Positions 25,559 through 32,884 of a stretch of 38,961 nt of DNA are shown here, one piece after another. Every line of letters starts with the position of its first letter. Within the stretch, counting starts at the first letter, position 1. The DNA comes from SYIM01 sp041182885 (GTDB lineage: Bacteria; Pseudomonadota; Gammaproteobacteria; Burkholderiales; Burkholderiaceae_E). The notes under the pieces are model-generated. The model was not told the origin of the DNA and made no database searches. It was given only the letters and a program-made list of their open reading frames with translations. Location: positions 1-38,961 of the forward strand of contig JBMSQB010000039.1 of NCBI GenBank assembly GCA_049423065.1, read 5' to 3'. The position numbers and the translations under genes are program-made.

Positions 25559-26680
25559 ATGCTTGAGGTGAGTCAGCTTCGCAAACGCTATGACCGCACA
25601 GACCCCAACGCGTTCGCTGTGCGGGAGGTGTCGTTTGCGGTAAAGCCTGGCGAGTTTTTCACACTGCTGGGTCCTTCGGGGTGCGGCAAGACCACCACGC
25701 TGCGGGCGATCGCCGGGCTGGAAATGCCCGACGAGGGGGAAATCCGAATCGCTGATGAGACGGTTTTTTCCTCGGCGAGGGGCGTTGCGGTACCGGTCAA
25801 TCGCCGCGACATCGCAATGGTGTTTCAGAGCTACGCGATCTGGCCGCACATGACGGTGGGTGAAAACGTTGCCTTTCCCCTCGAGGCGAAGGGTGTGCCT
25901 GCGGTTGAGGCCGCGCGCAGGGTGGAGCGCGCGCTCGAAATGGTGGGGCTCGCCGCGTTCCGTGATCGTCCGGCACCGATGCTGTCTGGCGGTCAGCAGC
26001 AGCGGGTGGCGCTCGCCCGCGCTTTCGTGAAGGAGGCGCGCGTCCTGCTGCTCGATGAACCGCTCTCCAATCTCGATGCGAAGCTGAGGGAGCAGATGCG
26101 GGTGGAGTTGCGCGACCTGCAGCGCAGAGTGGGCACCACCACCATCTATGTCACCCATGACCAGGAAGAGGCGATGAGCCTGTCGGACCGCGTGGCGGTG
26201 ATGAATGAGGGACGGGTCGTTGAGGTGGCGCACCCGCGTGCGCTGTATCTGCGGCCACGCACGCGCTTTGCCGCGCAGTTTGTCGGACAGGCCGATCTGC
26301 TTGAGGGCACGGTGGTGGCCGTCGACGGCGATGCACGGGTGGTGGATACGCCGCTCGGGCGACTGAGCGCGATTGCCTCGGCACCGGCCGGCGCCGAGGC
26401 GTCTGCCGAGGGCGAATCGCTGGGCACAACCGCCGGCTCGGGCGTGAGTGTCCTGATCCGCCCCGAACATATCGAACTGCACGCTGCAACCCGTGGTGCC
26501 CGGAATGAAGTGCCCGGCGTGATTGAACGCCTGATGTTTTCCGGCCGGATCGTTGAGTATGTGGTGATGGCCGGTGACCAGCGCGTCCGCGTGCAGGGCA
26601 CATCGCGGGAAATGTTCGAGACCGGCCAGAGCGTGGTCATGGTGTTGCCGCCCGAGCACTGCGTGGTGGTGACCGCGTAG
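25559..26680 (+). CDS. ABC transporter ATP-binding protein (FbpC/PotA-like)
   Basis: A 373-residue ATPase. Walker A is GPSGCGKTT (near 39-47), the signature is LSGGQQQR, Walker B is VLLLDEP with SNLDAKLR as D-loop, and the H-loop is VTHDQEEA. The C-terminal 130 residues form the TOBE/regulatory domain, including a stretch of Ala, Gly and Glu (residues about 280-300) that looks like an inserted low-complexity loop, then IRPEHIEL. It powers the permease encoded just upstream. The gene ends 25 bases before the stop of the convergent ahpF, with no terminator hairpin visible. Confidence 0.92.
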   Translation: MLEVSQLRKRYDRTDPNAFAVREVSFAVKPGEFFTLLGPSGCGKTTTLRAIAGLEMPDEGEIRIADETVFSSARGVAVPVNRRDIAMVFQSYAIWPHMTVGENVAFPLEAKGVPAVEAARRVERALEMVGLAAFRDRPAPMLSGGQQQRVALARAFVKEARVLLLDEPLSNLDAKLREQMRVELRDLQRRVGTTTIYVTHDQEEAMSLSDRVAVMNEGRVVEVAHPRALYLRPRTRFAAQFVGQADLLEGTVVAVDGDARVVDTPLGRLSAIASAPAGAEASAEGESLGTTAGSGVSVLIRPEHIELHAATRGARNEVPGVIERLMFSGRIVEYVVMAGDQRVRVQGTSREMFETGQSVVMVLPPEHCVVVTA

Positions 26681-26705
26681 CGCCCGGCGCAATCCAGTAC
26701 AACGT

Positions 26706-28319
26706 TCAACTTTCGATGGGTAAAGGCTGAGCCTCGTTGCGATCAGTCGCCCCGGTCGTTTCAGCTGGCAATCGGATGAGGTGGTCAAACGCGCTCAATG
26801 CCGCCTTGGCCCCATCGCCCGCCGCAATCACGATCTGCTTGTAAGGCACCGTGGTGCAGTCGCCGGCTGCGAAAACTCCCGGCACGTTGGTGAGTCCGCC
26901 AGCGTCCACCACGATTTCGCCGAACCTGCTGAGTTCGACGGTGCCACGCAGCCACTCGGTGTTGGGGACGAGCCCGATCTGGACGAACACGCCTTCAAGC
27001 GGTACCCAGTGCGCCTCGCCGGTTTGCCGGTTGCGATAACTGAGCCCGTTCACCTTGCCCGAGGCGCCGGTGATTTCAGTGGTCTCGGCGTTGAGCCGGA
27101 CCGTCACGTTTGGAAGGCCTTCGAGCCGCCGAACCAGCACGGCATCGGCTTTGAGCGCACCGGCAAACTCCACGAGCGTGACATGCTCGACCACGCCCGC
27201 AAGGTCAATGGCGGCCTCCACGCCAGAGTTGCCGCCTCCGATCACGGCCACGCGCTTGCCCTTGAAGAGCGGGCCATCGCAGTGCGGGCAGTAGGCCACG
27301 CCCTTGTTGCGGTACTCCTGCTCGCCCGGCACGTTCACGCTGCGCCAGCGGGCGCCGGTTGCCAGGATCACCGAGCGGCCCCAGAGCGTGGCGCCGCTTT
27401 CGAGGTTCACCTCGTGGAGGCCACCGGGTTCGGCAGCGGGAACCAGCGCCCGCGCACGCTGCAGGTTCATGATGTCGGCGCCGCAGGTGCGCGTGTGGGC
27501 TTCAAGAGCGGCGGCAAAACGCGGTCCGTCGGTGTCGAGCACCGAAATGTAGTTCTCGATGCCAAGTGTGTCGTTGACTTGTCCGCCGAAGCGTTCGGCG
27601 GCGACACCCACCCGGATTCCCTTGCGTGCCGCGTAGACCGCCGCGGCGGCACCGGCAGGGCCTCCGCCCACGATGAGCACATCGAAGGGCTCGCTCGAAT
27701 CGAGCCGGGCCGCCTCGCGGGCGACCGACCCGGTATCGAGCCGGGCGAGGATTTCCTCCAGGGTGAGGCGGCCTGTGCCAAACAGCTTGCCGCTTTCGAA
27801 CACCATGGGTACTGCCATGATCTCGCGTTGGCGCACCTCATCCTGAAACACGCCGCCTTCAATCACCACCGTGTTGATGTGCGGATTCAGAATCGACATC
27901 AACGAAAGCGCCTGCACCACGTCCGGGCAGTTGTGACACGAGAGCGACATGAATACTTCGAAGCTGAGCGGCTGATCGATCTCTCGGATGCTGTCGATGA
28001 GCGCAGGCTCGACCTTTGGCGGGTGTCCGCCCGTCCAGAGGAGGGCGAGCACCAGCGAGGTGAATTCATGACCCAGGGGGGCGCCAGCGAACCGGACCCC
28101 GTGGTCACTATCCTGGGGAGTGATCAGGAAAGAGGGTTTGCGAGCGTCATGCCCGTTCAGATCAAGCGTCACCTTGTCGCTCAGTTCGGCGATGGTGCGA
28201 ACCAGCGCGAGCATCTCGCCGGAGGCTGGGTCATCGCCGAGCGAGGCGGTGAGGCGAATGGGTTGCCGCAGCAGCTGGAGGTATTGCTGCAGCTGTGACT
28301 TGAGTTCGGAATCGAGCAT
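26706..28319 (-). CDS. ahpF: Alkyl hydroperoxide reductase flavoprotein subunit F
   Basis: A 537-residue NADH-dependent disulfide reductase that re-reduces AhpC. The N-terminal double-thioredoxin-fold domain carries the CHNC pair (Cys128, Cys131). FAD binding is shown by VGGGPAGAAAA (217-227), and the thioredoxin-reductase-type CPHC pair is Cys344 and Cys347. NAD binding is shown by IGGGNSGVEAA (360-370). Length and motif order match E. coli AhpF closely. The start is 24 bases after the ahpC stop, so the two form one operon. The peroxide-detoxifying role is established for the family. Confidence 0.96.
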   Translation of the reverse strand: MLDSELKSQLQQYLQLLRQPIRLTASLGDDPASGEMLALVRTIAELSDKVTLDLNGHDARKPSFLITPQDSDHGVRFAGAPLGHEFTSLVLALLWTGGHPPKVEPALIDSIREIDQPLSFEVFMSLSCHNCPDVVQALSLMSILNPHINTVVIEGGVFQDEVRQREIMAVPMVFESGKLFGTGRLTLEEILARLDTGSVAREAARLDSSEPFDVLIVGGGPAGAAAAVYAARKGIRVGVAAERFGGQVNDTLGIENYISVLDTDGPRFAAALEAHTRTCGADIMNLQRARALVPAAEPGGLHEVNLESGATLWGRSVILATGARWRSVNVPGEQEYRNKGVAYCPHCDGPLFKGKRVAVIGGGNSGVEAAIDLAGVVEHVTLVEFAGALKADAVLVRRLEGLPNVTVRLNAETTEITGASGKVNGLSYRNRQTGEAHWVPLEGVFVQIGLVPNTEWLRGTVELSRFGEIVVDAGGLTNVPGVFAAGDCTTVPYKQIVIAAGDGAKAALSAFDHLIRLPAETTGATDRNEAQPLPIES

Positions 28320-28343
28320 GACAATCTCCCTTTCGATGGCCGA

Positions 28344-28919
28344 TTAAATCTTGCCGACCAGATCGAGCGATGGCGCAAGCGTCTTCGCGCCTTCCTGCCA
28401 CTTGGCCGGGCACACCTGTCCGGGGTGATTGGCCACGAACTGGGCGGCCTTCAGCTTGCGCAGCGTTTCCTTCACATCGCGGGCGATCGCGTTGTCGTGC
28501 ACTTCGGCCGTCTTGATCACGCCCTCAGGGTTGATCACGAACGTGCCGCGGAGCGCCAGACCTTCTTCCTCGATGTGAACGCCAAACGCGCGGGTGAGCC
28601 GGTGGGTGGGGTCGCCCACCAGCGGAAAGCGCGCCTTGCCTACTGCAGGGCTGGTTTCGTGCCACACCTTGTGCGAGAACTGCGTGTCGGTCGTGACGAT
28701 GTACACCTCGGCGCCGGCCTTCTGGAATTCGGCGTAGTGGTCGGCCGCGTCTTCGATCTCGGTCGGGCAGTTGAACGTGAACGCTGCCGGCATGAAGATC
28801 AGGACCGACCACTTGCCGGTGAGTGATTGTTCGGAGACCTCGATGAATTCGCCCTTGCCGGTACGGTTGACGAACGCATTGGCCTTGAAGGGCTGAACGC
28901 GGGTGTTGATCAGGGACAT
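28344..28919 (-). CDS. ahpC: Alkyl hydroperoxide reductase peroxiredoxin subunit C
   Basis: A 191-residue typical 2-Cys peroxiredoxin. The peroxidatic cysteine is Cys51 in FTFNCPTE and the resolving cysteine is Cys170 in QVCPAKW. A four-residue insertion near residue 18 compared with E. coli AhpC explains the shift from Cys47. The usual FYPADF motif reads FMPAAF here. The start at 28919 gives MSLINTRVQPFKA, matching the family, with GGAAA upstream; an in-frame ATG four codons earlier has only a pyrimidine-rich leader. Upstream lies an AT-rich control region with OxyR-like elements, shared with the divergent selenoprotein gene. Confidence 0.96.
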   Translation of the reverse strand: MSLINTRVQPFKANAFVNRTGKGEFIEVSEQSLTGKWSVLIFMPAAFTFNCPTEIEDAADHYAEFQKAGAEVYIVTTDTQFSHKVWHETSPAVGKARFPLVGDPTHRLTRAFGVHIEEEGLALRGTFVINPEGVIKTAEVHDNAIARDVKETLRKLKAAQFVANHPGQVCPAKWQEGAKTLAPSLDLVGKI

Positions 28920-28999
28920 GATGTTTTCCATTTATGGTGAGGAGGAGAGACAGCCTTTTGTGCGCTGTGTTCGTGGTGAATCAGGGCACGCAACAGATG

Positions 29000-29051
29000 A
29001 TAGGTATCGCATATCAATTATGGAAATTGATAGTTTTAATAGAATCGATAG
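29000..29051. promoter_or_regulatory. Candidate OxyR-type operator upstream of ahpCF and the divergent selenoprotein gene
   Basis: An AT-rich island in GC-rich DNA. It holds a perfect inverted repeat, TATCAATT (29012-29019), five bases, AATTGATA (29025-29032), whose core is a LysR-type ATC-N13-GAT dyad. Four ATAG tetramers begin at 29000, 29030, 29039 and 29048, and an ATAT begins at 29011, seven bases after the first ATAG as in the OxyR ATAG-N7-CTAT pattern. OxyR control of ahpC is common in betaproteobacteria. The match to the full four-box consensus is incomplete, so the protein is inferred from context. Confidence 0.55.
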
Positions 29052-29145
29052 GTGAGGTCTCATGCGCTTGCATGGCCGGATGGTTTGATCGGCTGCGGGT
29101 GTATGCTCGACCGGGCGGTCAGCCGCCGCGATTCAGGAGACATGC

Positions 29146-30381
29146 ATGGCACGACTATCCGATCTGACCGAATACGAGCGTACGCACCTGCTCAAGATGC
29201 GCGAGCAGGCCCCGCGCCTCGTGCCGAAGGCGTGGGTAGACGCAGGGCCGCTTGCCCGGCGTCGCGTGGCGATTGTCAGCACGGCGGGCTTGCACGCCGG
29301 CAGCGACCCCGCGTTCGCGCCGGGCGAGGGTGCCACCGGCTACCGGGTGATCCCCGGCGATGTGAACCCGGCAACGCTCATGATGAGTCATATCTCGGTC
29401 AACTTCGATCGAAGCGGTTTTCGACGTGATCCTGAGGTGGTGTTTCCAGTCTCCCGCTTGCGTGAACTCGCCGCGGAGGGCGTCATCGGCTCGGTGGCCG
29501 ACTTTCACTACTCCTTCATGGGGGCACCGTTTCCACCCACTCGGTTTGAAGCGAAGGCCCGCGAGATCGCTGGCCTCCTGCGTCGCGACGGGGTGGATAC
29601 GGCCGTTCTGATGCCGGTCTGACCGAATTGCACGTGCGCCGTGAGCGCCATCGGTCACTATCTGGAATCGGAGGGGATTGCTACCGCGTCGATCAGCCTG
29701 GTTCGCGAGCACACCGAGGTGATGCAGCCACCGCGTGCGCTCTGGGTGCCATTTCCGCTCGGCCGGCCAATGGGGGTGGCACACGACCCGGCGTTTCAGC
29801 GTCGGGTGCTGAGAGCGCTGCTCGCACTTTTTGAACGTCCGTCGGGCCCGGTGCTCGAGGACTTTCCCGAGGACGCCCCCGCCGATGGTCTTGCGCATGC
29901 TGATGACCCGGAGGGCGAAGCCTGTCCCGTATTTTTTGATGCGCCTGGTGAAGCATCCGATTCTCCGCGTGCTGCGCGGTTGCAATCAGAAATCGCGCAG
30001 CTTGCACCGTGGCAGGCGCTTGCCGCCCAGCGCCGGGGCGCCAGCGTGTTCGGATTGAGCGGCCAGTCACCGCAGGCGCTGGCGGCGACGCTCGTGGATC
30101 TTGCCGAGGCGGCTTCCATCACTGCCGCCGACTGGCAGACACTCAAGCTCGCGGTCGATGATCTTCGCACCTACTACGAAGAGGCCGCAGCTGCCCAACC
30201 CTCGCCACTTTCGTCAGCCGAGCTTGAAAAATGGTTCTATCGAAAAACGGTGGCGGGAGCGTTGCTGCACGACCTGCGCGCTGCAGGGCTCGTGCACGAT
30301 GACGCAACCGTCAGGCAGATCGCCGACCGGATGCTGATTCCCAGGAGGGTGCTGGAGGCGGAACCGTTCCAGGAGGGTTAG
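29146..30381 (+). CDS. Selenoprotein of the glycine/sarcosine/betaine reductase selenoprotein B family, in-frame UGA = Sec159
   Basis: One 411-residue reading frame interrupted only by TGA at 29620-29622. Before it, the frame shows RRVAIVSTAGLH, YRVIPGD, MMSHISVNFDR and GVIGSVADFHYSFMG. After it, the same frame continues Pro-Asn-Cys-Thr-Cys-Ala-Val, then IGHYLESEGIATASISLVREHTE and PPRALWVPFPLGRP. These halves together are one GrdB-like family protein, whose known members carry Sec or Cys at this junction (PV-U-P-x-C). Read as Sec159, the motif is UPNC, a UxxC redox pair. The downstream half has no plausible start of its own: GTG at 29641 lacks a ribosome site. The ATG at 29146 has AGGAGA upstream. 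The C-terminal 180 residues (WFYRKTVAGALLHDLRAAG) belong to the same frame. Reaction unknown; a thiol or selenol reductase role is inferred. The HAD gene follows with no gap. The sec machinery genes are not in this window. Confidence 0.86.
29620..29657 (+). promoter_or_regulatory. Candidate bacterial SECIS hairpin starting at the Sec UGA
   Basis: The 38 bases from the UGA can fold with a perfect 7-pair lower stem, TGACCGA (29620-29626) with TCGGTCA (29651-29657). An upper 4-pair stem, GCGC (29636-29639) with GCGC (29645-29648), closes a 5-base loop, CGTGA. The loop has a G in its first two positions and begins 17 bases after the UGA. Both features fall within the loose rules known for bacterial SECIS elements, and the E. 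coli fdhF element is of similar total length. The internal loop is asymmetric. Folding was done by eye, and bacterial SECIS elements vary widely. Confidence 0.6.
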
Positions 30382-31110
30382 ATGGCGGACTTGCGCGGCG
30401 TAGTGTTCGATGCCTATGGCACGCTGTTCGATGTGTATTCAATCGGTCAGCGCGCCGAGCAGCACTTTCCCGGAATGGGTGCGGCCATTTCAACCACCTG
30501 GCGCGACAAGCAGATCGAGTACTCGCGCCTGGTGACACTGTCAGACCCGTCGGCCTCTGGCAGTCGTCACTATCAAACGTTCTGGGAGCTGACGCGCGCA
30601 GCGCTCGTCTACAGCCTGCAGAAGCTGAATCTCTCCTTCGCCGCTGCCGAGATCGATGACCTGATGAGCGGCTACGCCCGACTCGATGCCTATCCCGAAT
30701 GCCGCTCGGTGCTGCAGGCGCTCAGGTCGTGCGGTCTTGTCACTGCCGTTCTGTCCAACGGATCGCCCGACATGCTTCAGGCCGCGTCGGACAGCTCGGG
30801 TCTCACGCCCTGGTTGAGCCACCGCATTTCAGTCGATTCAGTCAGGCAGTTCAAGACCAGCCCCGCCTGTTACGCACTCGCACCGCAGGTGCTCGGGCTG
30901 CCCACCGAGTCGTTGCTTTTTGTCTCGTCAAATGGTTGGGATGTGGTGGGCGCCCGGTGGTTCGGGTTTCGCACCTGCTGGGTCAACCGGCAGGGGCTTC
31001 CGTTCGAAACGATCGGCGAGCGGCCTCATCACACGTGCAGCACCCTCGAAGGTGTGTTGGCGCTTGCCGGCCTATTCGAAACCGCAGCGCGTCCGAAGCT
31101 CGGCGCTTGA
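30382..31110 (+). CDS. HAD superfamily hydrolase, type II haloacid dehalogenase-like
   Basis: A 242-residue HAD enzyme resembling L-2-haloacid dehalogenases. The nucleophile is Asp10 in FDAYGTLFDV. Motif II is SNGSP, the motif III lysine is in QFKTSP, and the acidic/Asn loop is SSNGWDVVGA; all are in the order and spacing of type II dehalogenases. The spacing QFK-TSP instead of the common K-P-x-P is a small deviation. The start ATG directly follows the TAG of the selenoprotein gene and uses the AGGAGGG ribosome site inside its end, so the two are coupled. The last 39 bases overlap the 3' end of the convergent binding-protein gene. Real dehalogenase activity is plausible but not proven by sequence. 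Confidence 0.85.
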   Translation: MADLRGVVFDAYGTLFDVYSIGQRAEQHFPGMGAAISTTWRDKQIEYSRLVTLSDPSASGSRHYQTFWELTRAALVYSLQKLNLSFAAAEIDDLMSGYARLDAYPECRSVLQALRSCGLVTAVLSNGSPDMLQAASDSSGLTPWLSHRISVDSVRQFKTSPACYALAPQVLGLPTESLLFVSSNGWDVVGARWFGFRTCWVNRQGLPFETIGERPHHTCSTLEGVLALAGLFETAARPKLGA

Positions 31111-31770
31111 CTCCGACGCCAGCAACGCAATCACCTGCTGTGCGAGCGCCGGCTGCGCTGCGCGCGCGCTGACCGCTGCTGTGTAGACCGTGCCCAACTC
31201 GAACCGCTTGGGGAGCGGCGCAACCAGCGTCACGCCGGCGGTGAACAGGATCTCGGAGATTTGCGTGCAGCCGATGGCCCCCGCTTCGCCCGACTCTGCC
31301 ATGGCGCGCATGGCAGTCGCGCCGTTGGGAAACTCCCGCAGCCGAGGCTGCATGGCCTCGGCCAGGCCCAGCGCCTCGAGCACTTTGCGAACGTGAATGC
31401 CGGCGGTTGAACGAACGGTGTCCGGAATCCAGAGGCTCGACGCTCCCGACAACGCAGCCGCCAGCGCCTCGGCGCTACTGACTTCGGGCAATGACTGGCC
31501 CGCGGGAACCGCGACGCCAGTGCGCACGGATCCGATTGGCGTGACACCGTCTGCGCGCAACTGTCCTTCCGCCACCATCGCGCGAATCATCGCGTCGGTG
31601 AGAATCATCAGGTCGCACGGATCGCCAGCAAGAAACGCCTCTTTCATTGCGCCGACTGCGCCAAAGCGACCTGCGGTATGAACGCCCAGTTCGTCTCGCA
31701 GCCGATCCGCGATGCGGGTGACGAGTCCCTGCGAAGCCCCGGCGCAGAGCGTGGCAATGGTCTGCGACAT
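31072..31770 (-). CDS. ModA-like (SBP_bac_11) substrate-binding domain protein without signal peptide
   Basis: A 232-residue periplasmic-binding-fold protein with the layout of molybdate-type binding proteins: LCAGASQGLVTRIADR at the first strand, GAVGAMKEAF, LMILTDAMI, GVAVPAG, and GAIGCTQISEIL near the hinge. It begins directly at the first strand (MSQTIATLCAGAS) with no hydrophobic export signal, and there is no upstream in-frame extension that supplies one. The two bases between the upstream Bug gene stop (TGA) and this ATG indicate cotranscription and coupling. Cytosolic location or a non-transport sensing role is therefore possible. No permease or ATPase accompanies it. Its last 39 bases overlap the convergent HAD gene. 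Confidence 0.78.
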   Translation of the reverse strand: MSQTIATLCAGASQGLVTRIADRLRDELGVHTAGRFGAVGAMKEAFLAGDPCDLMILTDAMIRAMVAEGQLRADGVTPIGSVRTGVAVPAGQSLPEVSSAEALAAALSGASSLWIPDTVRSTAGIHVRKVLEALGLAEAMQPRLREFPNGATAMRAMAESGEAGAIGCTQISEILFTAGVTLVAPLPKRFELGTVYTAAVSARAAQPALAQQVIALLASESSAELRTRCGFE

Positions 31771-31772
31771 GT

Positions 31773-32765
31773 TCAGTCGGCCTTGATGCCGGCGCTTTTC
31801 ACAACGCCCGCCCACTTGGCAATGTCGTCGTTCAGGAACTTTCCGAACTCGCCCACGTTCATCGTCATGGCAGCCGTACCCTGTGCGGACCAGCGCTTGC
31901 GAAGTTCGGCATCGGCGGTGACCTTGCTGATCTCGGCATTCAACCGGTTCACGATGGCAGCAGGGGTTCCCTTGGGCGCCATCACACCGATCCAGATGGT
32001 GGCGGTGTAGCCTGGCACGCCCGATTCCGAAACGGTGGGCACGTTGGGCATGATGGCCGAGCGCGCACGGCCGGTGGTGGCCAGCGCCTTCACCTTGCCA
32101 CCGGTGACCTGCGCAGCCATGGTGGGGATTGCATCGAACATCATGTCGACCTGGCCGCCCAGCACGTCGGTACGCGCCTGCGAGCTGCCCTTGTAGGGAA
32201 CGTGGACCACCTTGATACCTGCCATCGACTTCAACAGCTCGCCCGCCATGTGATAGGGGGTGCCGTTGCCGGAGGATGCGTAGGTCATGCCGTCGGGCTT
32301 GGATCGGGCAGCAGCCAGCACCTCGGCGATGCTGGAGGCGGGAAGCGCCGTGCGCGCGACCAGCACCAGATCGGATTCATTGATGGGTGCCACCGGCTCG
32401 AAATCGCGCATCAGCTGAAACGGCTTGGTGGCGATGAGGGACTCGTTCACCGTATGCGTGTTCGACATGACCAGCAGCGTGTAGCCATCGGGCGGGCTCT
32501 TCGCAACCACATCGGTTCCGATGATGGATCCCGCGCCGGGACGGTTTTCGATCACGAAGCTCTGTCCCAGCGTTTCCTGCAAACGCGTGGCGACCAGACG
32601 CCCGAATACATCGGCCGAGCCGCCGGTGGCAAAGGGGACCACCAGCCTGACGGGGCGGGCGGGCCATTCCTGGGCCGAGGCGCCAGCCGAGAGCAGCAAT
32701 GCGCCCAGTACGGCGGCGGCCTGAGCGGGACGGAATAAGCGGGTGAAATCGCGGAACACGGGCAT
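31773..32765 (-). CDS. Bug/TctC family periplasmic solute-binding protein
   Basis: Second Bug protein of the window, 330 residues. The ATG at 32765 has TTGGAGCC upstream and begins a Sec signal ending in AGASAQ near residue 32. An open frame from 32819 lacks a ribosome site. The mature part shows WPARPVRLVVPFATGGSAD, then RPGAGSIIG and the VPYKGSSQA and DVLGGQVDMMFD segments, all family-typical. No tctAB genes are present. It is paired with the signal-less binding protein encoded just downstream, and divergent from the racemase-like gene with a 119-base gap. The ligand is unknown, probably a small carboxylate. Confidence 0.9.
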   Translation of the reverse strand: MPVFRDFTRLFRPAQAAAVLGALLLSAGASAQEWPARPVRLVVPFATGGSADVFGRLVATRLQETLGQSFVIENRPGAGSIIGTDVVAKSPPDGYTLLVMSNTHTVNESLIATKPFQLMRDFEPVAPINESDLVLVARTALPASSIAEVLAAARSKPDGMTYASSGNGTPYHMAGELLKSMAGIKVVHVPYKGSSQARTDVLGGQVDMMFDAIPTMAAQVTGGKVKALATTGRARSAIMPNVPTVSESGVPGYTATIWIGVMAPKGTPAAIVNRLNAEISKVTADAELRKRWSAQGTAAMTMNVGEFGKFLNDDIAKWAGVVKSAGIKAD

Positions 32766-32884
32766 GACGGCTCCAAGGGTGCGGAGTGAACGGATTCCGG
32801 ATGTTAAGTGTCCGGGCACCGTCCCCCAAATGCGGGGTCTTTCCGCGGCCTATACTCGACAGGTTCAATCCGGAGACCGCCGCC

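Noticed and set aside
26781..28298. 505-residue plus-strand ORF opposite ahpF
   Set aside because: Antisense shadow of an unambiguous ahpF; no motifs.
29641..30381. Separate downstream gene starting at the GTG at 29641
   Set aside because: No ribosome site lies before it, it starts within a conserved segment that begins right after the UGA, and the frame is identical to the upstream ORF. Sec read-through explains both halves. An ordinary nonsense mutation is less likely because the flanking PV-x-PNC context matches the family Sec/Cys site.
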